Assembly: GCA_030323885.1 (NCBI GenBank)
Contig: CM059193.1
Span: 55,766,749 to 55,830,748, forward strand
Direction: 5' to 3'
DNA: 64,000 nucleotides
From: Branchipolynoe longqiensis
Lineage: Eukaryota; Annelida; Polychaeta; Phyllodocida; Polynoidae
The notes beneath the pieces were generated by a model. That model searched no databases and had not been told where the DNA came from. It saw only the letters and a program-made list of their open reading frames with translations. A program made the translations under genes and the position numbers. This document shows, piece after piece, positions 1 to 11,228 of the stretch (the first letter of the stretch is position 1; every line of letters starts with the position of its first letter).

Positions 1-159
1 AGGTAAGCATTTAAACATACCTATACATTCTTATTTCTGAGTTATTATCTCCAGTGGTGTTATTTGATGCATATGTTTCTGGACAATTTGATATTAATTA
101 TATTCACACATGACATACATTAGTGCATATTAGGTTGAATATTAATACACCTGGAAGAC

Positions 160-855
160 CAAAACAATGGTTATAAGTAAAAAGACAGATAAACCAAATA
201 TCAATATAACCATAGATGGCACAAACATAGAATAAGTATCCGAATTCATAGATCTCGGACAAAAGATTACAAATGATGGGAGATGTGAGGAAGAATTAAG
301 AGAAGGATAACAATAGCCCGAACAACATTCTCCAAAATGTATAGAGTGTTAACATCAAGTAAGATATTAATACATACTAGGAAGCGTATTCTTCAGTGTT
401 ATGTGTGGTCTACTCTAATGTATGGGACTGAGACATGGACAATCTCTAAGAAAATGTACAAACATTTAGCAGCATTTGAGATGTGGACTTATCGAAGGAT
501 GATGAAAATATCATGGACAAAGAAGATCACCAACAAAGAAGTTCTCAGAAAAATTAAAAATAAGAAACGCTTGTTTGCCACTATACAGACAAAGAAACTT
601 ATTTATTTTGGCCACATCATTCGTCAGAGTTCAATATACCGTACATTGTTGGAAGGGAAGGTGAATGGCAGCAGAGGGAGAGGGAGAACAAGAACATCAT
701 GGTTTACAAATATTTCACAGTGGACAGGCTTGAATTATTCACAGTCTATCAGAACAGCACACCATCGGGACAAGTGGAGAACCATTGCATCCAACCCTCG
801 ACTAAAGGACGGAACAATTGATTGATTGATTGATTGATTGATGATTGATTATTAA
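160..855 (+). pseudogene. Non-LTR retrotransposon 3' fragment (RTE-like RT C-terminus)
   Basis: The open stretch 337-825 encodes the C-terminal part of an endonuclease/reverse-transcriptase polyprotein. Recognisable pieces are [46 protein letters not shown] and the terminal [18 protein letters not shown], an ending typical of RTE/CR1-type LINE proteins. Bases ~165-336 continue the protein upstream (ITIDGTNIE, NDGRCEEE) but hold an in-frame stop and a frameshift, so the copy is 5'-truncated and dead. The 3' end runs into a short (TTGA/ATTG)n tract at 813-850, the tail type used by many such LINEs. Two more 3' ends of the same family occur at 23686-23760 and 27989-28315. Assignment to RTE rather than a neighbouring clade is inference. 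Confidence 0.8.
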
Positions 856-970
856 CATGGCTTATAACAATGATTGAAATGACTTAAATATTACTAGGAT
901 GGTTTTAATATTGGTGTTGCAAAAAAGGATATTCTTGTTTTAAAGGAAGTTATTTAGTCTTATTTCTTTA

Positions 971-1460
971 GTGATACAGACCCAAAAATCCGAATATTTT
1001 AGTTGGTTTGACTCAGCCAGGTTTTTAAACTCCAAACCTTCCACAAAGGATATTGGGTGTCAGTCCCCACTGACACTCAAACACATTTTACTAAGTTGCA
1101 TTGATTTGTTGGCCCTGCGCCAACAGTTCTACACTGCAGACAGTATGCATGACCTTTTTACTAAGGTAAAACAGGAAAACATTTTAGCCTTTTTGAGGGC
1201 AGCTGGACTGTACCACCTCATATAGTTTACTAAATAGATTCTATCAATTATTAATAAAACTTTTCTTTTTCTATGGGAATTTGTTTCCCTTGACCACAAA
1301 TATATGATTGTGAGCTTTCTAATTTAATGAGTGTCTATTGGCACATAATTGATTGTCTGCTTTTACATGTAAAAGCGATGGTTTGAACAAAAAACAAACA
1401 TTTCTCGCCATGAATATGGCCTATGCTGCCGACACGGTGTAAAGCAACCACCAATCAATC
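971..1460 (+). pseudogene. LINE 3' fragment with SINE-like tail
   Basis: Bases 971-1225 encode 84 residues ending a LINE polyprotein. The LTLKHILLSC segment followed by LRQQF, LFTKV and ILAFLRAAGLY matches the post-RNase-H HilxxC region of jockey/CR1-type elements. A 3' UTR of ~170 bases follows, then a distinctive end at ~1395-1460 (GAATATGGCCTATGCTGCCG, then GGTGTAAAGCAACCACC and CAATCAATC). That end resembles the 3' tail of the tRNA-derived SINE repeated across this window (for example 33870-33925). The preceding part of the element is absent. The neighbouring Ty3 fragment starts immediately after, at ~1470. Confidence 0.65.
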
Positions 1461-1493
1461 ATCAACCTTCCACAAAGGAAGCCTGCTCGTTCA

Positions 1494-2168
1494 GTGATTC
1501 AGCTACCACATCCTGTCACACACAATAATGAAAGCACACCCTTTGTATACAAACAGAGCAGGATGGCTTTACTATTGATGAAATGTTACCAACACTCCTC
1601 TCCAAAAATAAGAATCTGTCTGGATCCAACAAAATTGAACAAAGCCATCAAAAGAGGATCATTCCTAACTAAAACTATTGACGAAATTATCGCCAAAACG
1701 GAGAACGCGCAATATTTCTCAGTTTTAGATGCCATGACAGGGTATTGGCAAATCGAACTAGACTATGAAAGTTCACTGTTGGCATCAAAACAGCCGGTGA
1801 CATTTTCATTCAGGAAATGCACCGTATACCCGGAATAGGTATAGTGACAGATAACATTCTGGTATATGGGTCAACCATTGAGGAACCCAACGACAGACTG
1901 AATGCAGTTCTTTGCCAAGTCAGTTCGGTAAATCCAAAATTAAACGATTCAAAATCTTTGATATGCAAAACAACAGTGAAATATGTAGGTCATCAACTTA
2001 CCCAACAAGGTGTAAAACCAGATCCAGACCGAATACAGGCGATTGTAGACATGCCAGAGCACGTGACAAGCAAGGCATGCAGAGGTTCCTGGGCATTGTT
2101 GGCTATGTTCACAAGTTTACACCAAACATGTCTGAGATCGCAAAACCACAACGCATGCTCCTTGGTAA
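1494..2168 (+). pseudogene. Ty3 copy 1 reverse transcriptase fragment
   Basis: Encodes RT motifs in order: IRICLDPTKLNKA, IIAKTENAQYFSVLDAMTGY, then a deletion, then DNILVYGST (the DD-box region), NDSKSLICKTTVKYVGH and VKPDPDRIQAIVDM. Compared with copy 2 (11229-11720), the segment from the CTFNTPWG region up to LFRKC is missing, and frame changes near 1810 and 2050 break the protein. The reading ends at the Harbinger insertion site. The copy cannot make active RT. Confidence 0.85.
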
Positions 2169-2198
2169 TAGCCCTGTCACATTACGACGCTTCTCGCC
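2169..2198 (+). repeat. Harbinger 1 left terminal inverted repeat
   Basis: First 30 bases of the transposon; pairs with 7361-7390. Mismatches are at positions 2, 17 and 27 of the repeat. It directly abuts the TAA duplication at 2166-2168. Confidence 0.9.
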
Positions 2199-2332
2199 AA
2201 TGCACGTCGATGTATGTGATTTTTGGGTGGAAAGTCAGGACACGTCAGGAAGCGTTACGCACGCGTTAGGCGCATGTTGGCATACGTTGATGGACAGCGA
2301 CGGTCGGCGAGGATCGGTGGCGTGCGTCATGG

Positions 2333-2372
2333 CACGTCAAAAGTTTTGCACTTGCACAAAACTTTTGACGTG
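2333..2372. repeat. Perfect 16-bp hairpin in Harbinger 1 subterminal region
   Basis: Arms CACGTCAAAAGTTTTG (2333-2348) and its exact complement (2357-2372) are separated by 8 bases. The surrounding 500 bases are rich in ACGTGTT-type words, and 2640-2695 has an AACATTTAGCC tandem triplet. These are possible transposase-binding subterminal sites (inference). Confidence 0.7.
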
Positions 2373-2713
2373 TGCCAACGTGTGGGTGCGAACGTTATGG
2401 GGATGTTAGGAGGACGTCGAGACATGTTAGACGTGCGTTGGACGAATGTTGTTTGGACGTTGACTGACATTGACTTTTTTTTTAACGATGGTGAGCGTTC
2501 CGTAAGCGCGTCACTAACATTCGACCGATGTATGCATAACATATGGCAGTCATGCTCTTGGCGTTTCCCCAGCATTTCTCGACGTGTTGGACGTGTTGGC
2601 CCCTTGTTTCGTGCTCGCTTAATGTTCATAGGCATTCTGCGAACATTTTGTGAACATTTAGCCAACATTTAGCCAACATTTAGCCAACATTTTGTCAGCT
2701 ATGTGGGTTTGAG

Positions 2714-2722
2714 TATATAAAG
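2714..2722 (+). promoter_or_regulatory. TATA box of Harbinger 1 transposase
   Basis: TATATAAAG lies ~45 bases upstream of the ATG at 2767. The spacing leaves room for a short 5' leader, consistent with a core promoter carried inside the transposon. Confidence 0.6.
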
Positions 2723-2766
2723 GTTGGGATTTTCATGTTTGACCAGAACAGCTCAGCTCTTGGGAG

Positions 2767-4043
2767 ATGATGGATGTCCCTGCAAGGCACCTGGGGGAAT
2801 ACCAACTAACCATTCTCCAACATCACCATGATGTTAACCAATTAATACTTTACCATCTCAGAAGGAGACCACATCGACAGACCAGAAGTGGATGAGAGCA
2901 TGGATCCGGAGGCGGGGAGAGTTCGGTCTGTACGACCAGCTTCTGGTCGAACTGCGTAATGAGGACACAGCTTCTTTCATCAACTTCATGGGGATGCCTC
3001 CCCAGATGTTTGATGAGATGCTAGCCAGTGGGTCCTCGGATAACTAAACAGTACACAACGTTCCGAGAACCGCTGGAGCCTGGCCTGAAGCTTGCCCTCA
3101 CTCAGCGTCACCTAGCCTCTGGTACCAGGTATGCCTCCATGAAGTTTGGGTGGAGGGTCCCCCACAACACACAATCACTCATTGTGAGCGAAGTATGTAA
3201 AGCAATCATCGCCGAATACATTGACGAGACCATGACCTGCCCCACGACTCTTGATGGATGGTGTGCCATCTCGGACAAGTTCATGGCGAGGTGGAACTTA
3301 CCCCACACATGCGGAGCACTAGATGGGAAACATATCGCCTGCCGGTGTCCCCCAAAGAGTGGATCCCTCTACTACAACTATAAGGGATTCTACTCGATCG
3401 TTCTCCTGGCGCTCGTTGATGCAGACTACAAATTCATCTGGGCAGATGTTGGTGGAACGGGTTCGGCATCAGATGCGCAGGTTTACAATGCCTCCGAGCT
3501 GAAGGCGGGCATCGAAGATGGTACTTTCGGTCTTTCAGCGACCCTATCATGGACGGGCAGAACGCTGTATCCTACTTCCTGATCGGTGACGATGCGTTCG
3601 CCCTACACCCCACAATGATGAAACCGTACAGCCAGAGGGGTATGACCCATGAACAATGCATCTTCAACTATAGGATTTCGCGAGCTAGGAGAGTCATGGA
3701 GAATGCTTTTGGGATCCTGGCCAACCGATTCCAGGTTCTGCTCATTATGATGCAGCACCACCCCTCCACCGTGAAGCTCATCGTCACAGCGTGCATGGTC
3801 CTACACGACATGATGAGGATGCGATATCCCTTGCTCCAAAATCAGCAGCTAGACCGTGAAGACAATGGAGAGCACAACTTCATCCGAGGACCATGGAGAG
3901 ATGGCATAAACCTGCCAGACCTACCCGGTCACGTACCTGGCATGAACACTGGTTCTAGGGCAGGAAAGGAGCAGCGCAATCTCCTCAAGGACTGGACCAA
4001 CTCCCCAGCCGGTTCCGTTGAATGGCAGGACAATATGATCTAG
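2767..4043 (+). pseudogene. Harbinger 1 DDE transposase (HARBI1-like), frameshifted
   Basis: Encodes a PIF/Harbinger transposase, the nuclease that cuts and joins the element ends. Starting from MMDVPARH at 2767, the N-terminal part includes GEFGLYDQLLVELRNED and MPPQMFDEML. The core (3028-3582) has PLEPGLKLALT, RHLASGTRYASM, CGALDGKHIACRCPPKSGS (first acidic residue) and WADVGGTGSASDAQVYN. The end (3549-4043) has FLIGDDAFAL (second Asp region), FNYRISRARRVMENAFGIL (the Glu) and LHDMMRMRYP. The frame changes near 2900, near 3015 (about two bases lost) and near 3545, so at least three lesions disable it although the acidic residues persist. A poly(A) signal AATAAA sits at 4146-4151. Family assignment is firm. 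Confidence 0.9.
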
Positions 4044-4941
4044 TGATGTGTTTGTACTGTGATGTTATTGTACGGTGATCTCTGTCATTTGTGATAGGTA
4101 CTGGGAAATTTGTATGTAAAAATAGGTGATAGTTCTATTGGTTTAAATAAAAGGTATCAATATGTGTTGTTGATACCGAACCATACTTAACATCTTAGTT
4201 ATTAATTTGAGTGGGGTAGGTTTCTTTTATGTTTTCTGGGCCCAATTATATATAGTATGAAAAAGTTACATGTCAGTTTATTAAACTGGGTGGGGAGGAT
4301 TACTTATACAGTGACAAAACCAACGGGGGTGGGGGGTATCCCCCCAGGAAATTGCTTAAAAGCTTAGGTTACAATGGTGCAATCTCACACCTACTAGGCC
4401 ATATTTTGGGATGGAAATGTCAGTTATTACTATTTGGTGGGGAAGATAACACAGACAAATTTTCATGTCAGATATAAATAGGGTGGGGAAGGTTACTTTA
4501 TGGGGAAGTATAAATACTTTTGAAGGCAAAAATTTAACTGTACACTTATTTAAAGGGGGGGGTGGCCAGTGCATAGTTACTTACATGTGAGATTACTTTT
4601 TGTATTTTGTACTGATAATTTCTTAAAATTTATTTGTAGCACATTGCATTTGTATCATAAGGATGATAAGTAATGTTTACAAAGAATTACACTCAGAGAC
4701 CAAAATCTGGAGTAAAATACAGACACTTTTATTTACAAACATTTGATAAATAGTTTACAGGCACATAGTAATAACATTTGAACAAATAATCATATATACA
4801 ATATTTACAAAGTACAAACAATAAATATATACACATATATACACAAGAAATCAGTCCTGATTGTCTGTTGATGGGGGGGGTATCCAATGGCCCCGCATGA
4901 GCAAACAGCTCCTGCGCTGCTATGCTTAAATTGGACCCAGT
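4044..4941. other. Harbinger 1 intergenic spacer between convergent genes
   Basis: No gene seen. It holds the transposase poly(A) signal (4146-4151) and, on the minus strand, AATAAA (complement at 4728-4733) for the opposing gene. Several G-rich runs (GGGGTGGGGGG type) and an AT-rich stretch at 4690-4860 are also present. Confidence 0.6.
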
Positions 4942-6891
4942 TTAGATGCCCGACAGCCCGGACAGATTGAGCGAAGTCTCCGCTCGTGTTGGAGTCCTCG
5001 ACTCAGTGAGCACGGCTTGGGCCGAAACCCACGGCCCGACGGCAGTGCTAGTGCTGGGTTGTGGCGGTGCTGGTGGATGTGCTGTCAGTGCTATTGGTGC
5101 TGTTGGTGATGTTGGTGTTGTTGGTGCTGTTGCTGCTGTTGCTGCTGGACGTCCAGCTGTTGGGGAATGCATCCCCACTGGTGGAGGCGGACCCATGGGC
5201 TGCTGGGCAAATAGAGCCTGTGGCTGGAGTACCTGTGGCAGTACGTGCGCCGCCGGGTGGGGCTGCGGCGGTCCCATCGGCTGGTGGAGGGTGACTGGCG
5301 CGGCAGGCAGCAACGGCTGCATCATGTACTGGTTCATGTACTCGTGTGTTTGAGAAGCCCATGGTGATGCTGGTGGTGGTTGCTGTCTCCACTGGTGGGG
5401 ATGCGGCTGATACATCTCACTTGGGGATGGACAGGAGGACGCATGTGAAGACGTAGACTGACATGACGTTGCCAAAGTGGGTCTCACAGGACACGCCATG
5501 GAGGGGCTTCGACCTGGACGGGTCGACGTGCGTGGAACCTCCTTGGCTGTCCACGTATTCATCGAGGGCCTCCGTCAGGACACAACATATCCCAACCCGC
5601 ACCTTCGTCGCTTGGGCCTTGCGCATCGTCAGTAAGGTGTCCCTCACAAAGTTCCCAAACGCGGCCTCCACCGTCATCGGCTGTGCTGCAACCAGCTGCA
5701 GGTTCTCCAGCAGCTCCCCCGAGCGGGCCACGCGCTGCTGAAGAGTTGCCAGGAGACTCCTCTCCTCCTGTGCTTTGCTTCGGGCCACTGCAGCTGGGAG
5801 TGTGGGCGGCTGGTCCTCGTTCCCGATGAGCAGGTCGGCGCAGGCCGACTCGGCAGCCCCCAGATCGCCCTGAGCTGCGTAAGACACAATAAGAAAGCAC
5901 AATAAGTAACATGAAAAATATGTATTGGGGACAATTTTAAATACAAACAACCACATCACAGCAAATTAGAATCCCCGTACAATATATAATGAGTCAGACT
6001 CACGAAAATAGCCCAATTGTCCACAGTTGTCGGCGTCGAGCATTGGATGTCGGCGTCGATGGGTAAAATTAGAGTTTACATAGAAACAAATTGATTGGCC
6101 AAAATTAGGTAAATAATAAAAAAACACAGCATTACAAATCATAATAGGATTCAAATAAATAAAAACGAGCTTATACATTATGGGCACAATAAAAAACTTG
6201 TGAAACAAAAAAAAAATACAGATTTATCCAGAACGACCTCTATAATGAATAAAATGCACAGGCTTGGAAGTTACAATGTCAGTAAAATATATAGTACTTA
6301 CAGTTCTGCAGGGCTCAGGCCAGTGCCTGACGACTGCACTGAGGAACTGGAACTTCTCGAGTACCCACTCCTCCCTCTCGGTGTGCTCCGGGGCCCCGTC
6401 GCCGCTATTTTGTGTGTGGAACCGCGTGTTGCAGACGCACAGGGACTTAAACCATCCCTGCAGATGGGCAACACTCTTGCCCATCAATTCGCCCTGGTCC
6501 TGCCACAGCTTGCCTTTCTTGTCGGTGTGCCTGTATGTAGGCAAGCGCACGTTCCAGGCAATCGGGTTGTCATGGAGGAACTCAAGCTCTGCTTCGGTGA
6601 GAGTGCAGTCGCACTTCCTCACCCTACTCTTCGTTCCCCCTGCTGCGAGGATGTGGAGGCGACGGATGAGTGGTGCGACCTTGGAGGCGACGGAGACGCG
6701 CACTCCACCTCCATCGTCAGTGCAGGCTGGCTAGATGGCGCAAGAGGAGCTGGTGGAGATCCTGGAGATTGTGGAGATGGTGGTGGAGATGGTGATCTCT
6801 CCTCCGTCATCCTCTTCCTGCCGTTCCCCTTGCCTTTGCCATGTCCCTGGCCAAACTGACTGTGTCCTCCTGAGCTCCTCTTCTTTGGCAT
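4942..6891 (-). pseudogene. Harbinger 1 accessory MADF-like DNA-binding protein, two exons
   Basis: Read on the minus strand. Exon 1 (6891-6302) starts MPKKRSSGGHSQF with a basic, Pro/Ser-rich leader and, after a frame change near 6700, encodes a MADF/Myb-like domain (LTEAELEFLHDNPIAWN, KKGKLWQDQGELMGKS, LQGWFKSLCVCNTRF, WVLEKFQFLSAVVRHW). A donor GTAAGT follows at 6301-6296. Exon 2 begins at 5874 after a TTACGCAG acceptor and encodes a helical segment (AVARSKAQEERSLLATLQQR, FVRDTLLTMRKAQ) and then a Pro/Gln/Thr-rich tail ending at 4942. The frame changes again near 5500. Harbinger elements typically need such a partner to bring transposase to the DNA. Frameshifts make it a pseudogene unless some are read errors. 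Confidence 0.75.
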
Positions 6892-6930
6892 GCTGGATGA
6901 GTTGTGAGGAGAGACCCAGACTGCAGCCTT

Positions 6931-6937
6931 ATTTATA
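6931..6937 (-). promoter_or_regulatory. TATA box of Harbinger 1 accessory gene
   Basis: The minus strand reads GGTATAAATAAGG ~40 bases upstream of the start codon at 6891-6889. Confidence 0.55.
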
Positions 6938-7360
6938 CCCCACGCGCGGGTGCCTTATCTCGGCTACGCATGTCGGGAAACATTAGCCACGCATTACGCC
7001 AATGTTGGGCGTGCTCAGAGCACACCGATAGCACACTGATAGTCTGCTGGCGCAACGCCGAGACGCGCCGAAAGATGCGGGAGGGAAGTAGGTCATGTGC
7101 TCTTATACGTCGTGTAACACGTCCGCCGGTCGCTAACGGAGAGCTGGAATATCGTTAAGCAACCACTATGCACAAGGCGCACACGCCGGAGGCTCATTGG
7201 TCCACGTTGCGACAAGCTTTTTGTTTTTTTCCCCACACGTCGATACACTTTGGCCGGATGCTACCAACACATTGCGCTGACGTTGAACTTTTTCCCGCAC
7301 CACCGAAAAGTTGGACGTGTCTCGACCTGCACAACTTATTTTGGGCGTTGGCGGCATGCC

Positions 7361-7390
7361 GGCAAGAAGCGTCATAATGTGACAGGGCCA
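7361..7390 (-). repeat. Harbinger 1 right terminal inverted repeat
   Basis: Reverse complement of the left end with three differences. It is followed by TAA at 7391-7393 and then by resumed Ty3 pol sequence. Confidence 0.9.
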
Positions 7391-7393
7391 TAA

Positions 7394-8966
7394 GGATGTC
7401 GCGTGGCACTGGCAAAATGAACAGCAAGTCGCATATGACAAACTCAAAGAAAAATTGAGAACTGCTCCTGTATTGTCATATTATGATGTAGACAAGCCAA
7501 TTGTCATTCAAGTAGGCACTTGTCAGTCAGGTCTAGGTACTGTTATCATGCAGAATAACAAGCCAATTGCAATCACATCTTGTGCACTAGATTCAGCACA
7601 GTGTGGCTATGCCACTATCGAAAAAGAAATTCTTGCAATATATTTTGGCTGCCAGAGGTTTCATGACTATATCTTCAGCAAAGAAGTTCAAATTCAAACT
7701 GATCACAGACAGTTTGTGGTCATCATGCAGAAGCCGATACTTAAGCTGTCAGCGCAGCGCGTATGCAAAGAATGCGATTACAAAATTACAACATACAGCT
7801 ATGCTATGTTAAGGGGTCCTTGATGTTCTTTGCAGACACGCTGTCCTGAGCACACAGTAATGAATTAGGTCACACTGACCTATTTGATGACACACTCAGC
7901 ATCGCCGCAATGGACATGCAATCGCCCAGTCTGTTAAGTAAAATCGTCAAAGAGTATGAAGACGATATATCCATGTCCATGTTAATAACACATATCGAAA
8001 ATGGGTGGGACACTACACGTGCACAAACACCGCCATATCTATGACAGTACATTCCATACAAAGACGAACTCATAGTAGAAAACAACTTTGTAATGAAGGG
8101 CAATCATGTCATATTACCTCCAAAGCTCCATGGTCAAATGATTGAAGCATTGCACGAGACGCACTTAGGTATCACTAAGTCCAAGCAGCTAGCACATGAC
8201 TGCATGTTCTGCCCAACATCAATAAACAAATTGAGGTAAAAGTCAGTCATTGTGACACATGCCAAAATAATCGGAAAAGTTTACATAACGAACCGCTTAT
8301 AAGTCACCCAATAACAAGTCAACCTTACGAAAAGATAGGTGCAGATCTATTTGAAATAAATCAAAAGAACTACATAATAATGGTAGATTATTACACTAAA
8401 TACCCGGAAGTCACTTTGTTGAAGGATACTCCATCTGCCACGGTGATCGAAGCTATGAAGGATAACTTTGCAAGGCATGGTATCCCAAGCCAGGTAATTT
8501 CGGACAATGGTCCGCAGTTTAAGAGCCATGAATACAAAGAATTTGCACAACATTATGGGTTCATAGCCACATACTCGAGTCCCCAGTATACCCACAGTAA
8601 CAGCCAAATTGGAAGATTTGTCCAAACAATAAAAAACATGCTAAAAATATTTTAGACACAAAAACAGATTTTCAGCTGGCATTGCTCAACTATAGGAGAA
8701 TACTCCCTTGCCCGTGCTTAATGCATCTCCAGCTCAGTTGCTCATGAGCAGGAGGCTAAGAGGAAGATTGCCTATGTCAAAAGATAATTTGATACCCAAA
8801 ACACAAAATCCAAAGAAATCACAAATGATGAAACGTCAAAAAAGTCAAAAAAGTTGTTACAACAAAAAGTGTGGCAAAGCACACAAGCCATTGAGAACTG
8901 GTGATAATGTCAAATACAAAAACCATGTGGGGGAATGGAAAAAAGGGCTGATTTTGGGGCATACAG
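7394..8966 (+). pseudogene. Ty3 copy 1 RNase H and integrase, disrupted
   Basis: Resumes the pol read after the Harbinger. RNase H motifs are LREKLRTAPVLSYYD, GTCQSGLGTVIMQ, TIEKEILAIYFGCQRFHDYI and TDHRQF. Integrase core motifs are MVDYYTKYPEV (first Asp), VISDNGPQFKSHEY (second Asp) and SNSQIGRFVQTIKNML. In the last motif the catalytic Glu position (QVER in copy 2) reads Gly. Stops and frame changes occur near 7823, 7850, 8220 and 8655. The C-terminal part is cut at 8966 by insertion of copy 2 and resumes at 13993. Confidence 0.85.
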
Positions 8967-9169
8967 TGTAATATATGCGTAATAGACGTCTAGACACATC
9001 TGTAATATATGCTAATGAGATGCATAATGTTCCAGACAGTGAGTGAGACAAAGGAGTAGGTAAATGAGATGACATCATGGAAAGTTTAGCCTGCGGTTCA
9101 GTGAGCCCTGGACGGGAATAAACCATTCAGTATCCAAAAGTCAAAGTGTTCAGATGTTGTACTTTTACA
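8967..9169 (+). repeat. 5' LTR of Ty3 copy 2
   Basis: TG...CA bounded, 203 bp. AATAAA occurs at ~9117-9122, ~50 bases before the LTR end, consistent with an LTR poly(A) signal. Confidence 0.93.
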
Positions 9170-9180
9170 TGGTGTCAGGA
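9170..9180 (+). other. Candidate primer-binding site
   Basis: TGGTGTCAGGA directly follows the 5' LTR. It begins with TGG, as needed to pair with a tRNA 3'-CCA end (a tRNA ending TGACACCA). The same start follows the 5' LTR at 59416. The primer tRNA is not identified. Confidence 0.7.
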
Positions 9181-9183
9181 AGA

Positions 9184-10811
9184 ATGCCGCCTGCTAATAC
9201 GTTGCCGGGTTTGCGGCCGCCGGGTCAGTTTGTCCTCACCCACAATGCCCAATCGAACTGGAAAACATGGATCAGAGCATATGAGATATATGCCATTGCT
9301 GCAGGTGTAATCACGAAGGCGGTACGAGTGCAATGCTGCATCTTCCTTCATGTCGCCGGCGAGGATGCGCAAAAGGTATTTGCCAACATGTCCATCGAGC
9401 TCGCTGATCGAGACAAGATCGGACCGCTCACAGATGAGTTTCAGACCTACTGTACAGGTAAAAGTAACTTGATAAAAACACGCTATTGGTTCAATTCTCA
9501 TAACCAAGCTACTGAGAATATGTCTCCGTATGCTACTGCATTAAGAGACAGAGTGAAAGACTGTGAGTATGGATTGCTGGAGGAGTCGCTGTTGCGCGAT
9601 CGGCTGGTGGCTGGCGTAAGGAACACGAATTTGAGGAACAAACTGCTACAAACGGCTGATTTGACGTTAGAAAAGTGCATCAACATGTGCAAACTCAGTG
9701 AGTTCAATTCTGATCAGTTAGAGGACAAGAAATCAGATGGTGAAGTCAAGGAAATTGATTTTCTGAGGAACTATGCTACTGCGCGTACTGGTGCACTGGC
9801 GGTCCGGTCATCGGCGAAACCATCTTGGAAATCGCCATCTTGGAATGCTGGCGGTGCTGGTGCTGGAGAGTTCAAGATCTGCTGTCAAAACTGCGGATAC
9901 GAACACCGCTGGGGAGTCTGCCCAGCGAAAGGCAAAGCTTACATAGCCTGCAAGAAGATCGGCCACTTCGGTCAGGTCTGCCGGAGCCGATTGGGCAGGG
10001 TCAATGAGTTGACCGTTGAAGAGCCCGACCCTCACAATGCTGAGCAAGACCCGGATCCGGTGGAGGTCAATGTATTGACAACGGATCTGTTTGTTGGTGC
10101 CGTTGACCGCGGTGCCAAGCAAGACACCGAGATGTGGTACGCAACCGTCCGGGTGAACGGTTGCCCTGTCAAGTTCAAGCTCGACACCGGGTCGGAGGCA
10201 AACGTGCTTCCCAGGTTCGTTTTGGAAAGAGTCACGCCAGGGCGGCTGACAAACACCCGGTGTTCGTTGGGCACATTCTCCGGTTATCAGATCACTCCTG
10301 ACGGTGAGGCGTCGGTCGACGTGAATGGCAGAGACTTCAGGTTACAAGTGGTACGGAACTGTCAGCCTATTTTGGGGAGACAGGCTTGTGTGGCATTGAA
10401 CTTGTTGGCGCGTGTTGATGAGGTGCGCTCTGCCGTGCCGACGAACATTTCCAAGCCGGCCGACAGTCCCAGCGTGCAGGCTGAACAGCTAGTAAGCGAA
10501 TACAAAGACGTCTTTCAGGGTTTAGGTCTGATTAAAGCAAAGGCTGTCATTCATGTTGATAAATCTGTACAACCTGACCATATGGTAGAAATGGGTGTAA
10601 TAGTTGAGCAGGATGAACCTACCGAGTGGGTTAATTCTATAACTATAATAAAAAAAACTAATAAGATGAGGATTTGTCTGGATCCGACTAAGTTGAACAA
10701 AGCTAGAAAGAGAGGGCCTTTCCCTACCAAAACAATTGACGAAATTATTGCCAAGATGGCAGATGCAAAATATTTCTCAGTTTTGGATGCAATAACAGGG
10801 TATTGGCAAAT
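9184..10811 (+). pseudogene. Ty3 copy 2 gag-protease-RT N-terminus
   Basis: One continuous reading frame from MPPANTLPG at 9184. Gag capsid-like part: WIRAYEIYAIAAGV, ILHVAGEDA-type region, ATALRDRVKDCEYG, LRDRLVAGVRN. Zinc knuckle CQNCGYEHRWGVC is intact; a second knuckle (IACKKIGHFGQVC) lacks its first Cys. Aspartic protease FKLDTGSEANVLP follows, ending PILGRQACVALNL. RT starts at KMRICLDPTKLNKARKRG and FSVLDAITGYWQI, where a SINE cuts it. A start at 9154 would read through the LTR end, so 9184 is preferred. Gag and pol share one frame with no visible shift signal. Confidence 0.88.
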
Positions 10812-11220
10812 TCTTCTTCATTGTGTCCTTACACCAGTTATCCCAAGGGATTTTCGAGCAGAGGTATGATCTTTATTCGTGGGACGTGCTCTTGGTGGTG
10901 GATGGTGGTAGCAGGATTTGCAATCAGATAGCTGATTCCCATGGCTGCCATGTGGACGCTCCTGTTGTGGCCAGTTTGTCGATAGAAAGCCCGGGCCTAC
11001 ACTTTTACCGACCCAAGGGATTTTCAACCTCCCACACCACATAGACATGGTATGAGAGCAACCGGCCTTTGATGACACTGTGAGTTATACACAGCGGTGG
11101 AAATCCAAATTGGCAGAGGGTGGGGGGGGGCATGGGGACTCGAACCACCGACCCTCAGATCAGGCATCCGACCTAGAAAAAAGTCAGACACTCTAACCAC
11201 TCCACCACAGAGAACACCAC
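10812..11220 (-). mobile_element. SINE-B insertion in Ty3 copy 2 RT
   Basis: Minus-strand SINE with a tRNA-like head at 11220-11105 (GGAGTGGTTAGAGTGTCTGA, then GGTGGTTCGAGTCCCC), the common SINE-B body, and an unusual 3' part (10812-10985) not shared with the other copies. The 8-bp duplication TGGCAAAT at 10804-10811 and 11221-11228 flanks it and proves insertion into the RT frame between the codons for TGYWQI and the following ELDEESL. Confidence 0.88.
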
Positions 11221-11228
11221 TGGCAAAT

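Larger units (their letters stand above)
2169..7390. mobile_element. PIF/Harbinger DNA transposon 1 (5222 bp)
   Basis: Bounded by imperfect terminal inverted repeats of about 30 bp (left begins TAGCCCTGTCACATTACGAC; right, read inward, begins TGGCCCTGTCACATTATGAC; 27 of 30 positions agree by eye). It is flanked by a 3-bp duplication TAA (2166-2168 and 7391-7393), the TWA type expected for PIF/Harbinger. Inside are two convergent genes: a DDE transposase on the + strand (2767-4043) and a MADF-like DNA-binding partner on the - strand (6891-4942). Each has a TATA box upstream. The insertion lies in the Ty3 copy 1 pol. The homologous stretch of copy 2 (~11690-11715) shows the uninterrupted site with the TAA. 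Confidence 0.93.

Noticed and set aside
4946..5353. Gly/Val-rich + strand open frame opposite the Harbinger 1 accessory gene
   Set aside because: Shadow of the Pro/Gln/Thr-rich minus-strand tail.
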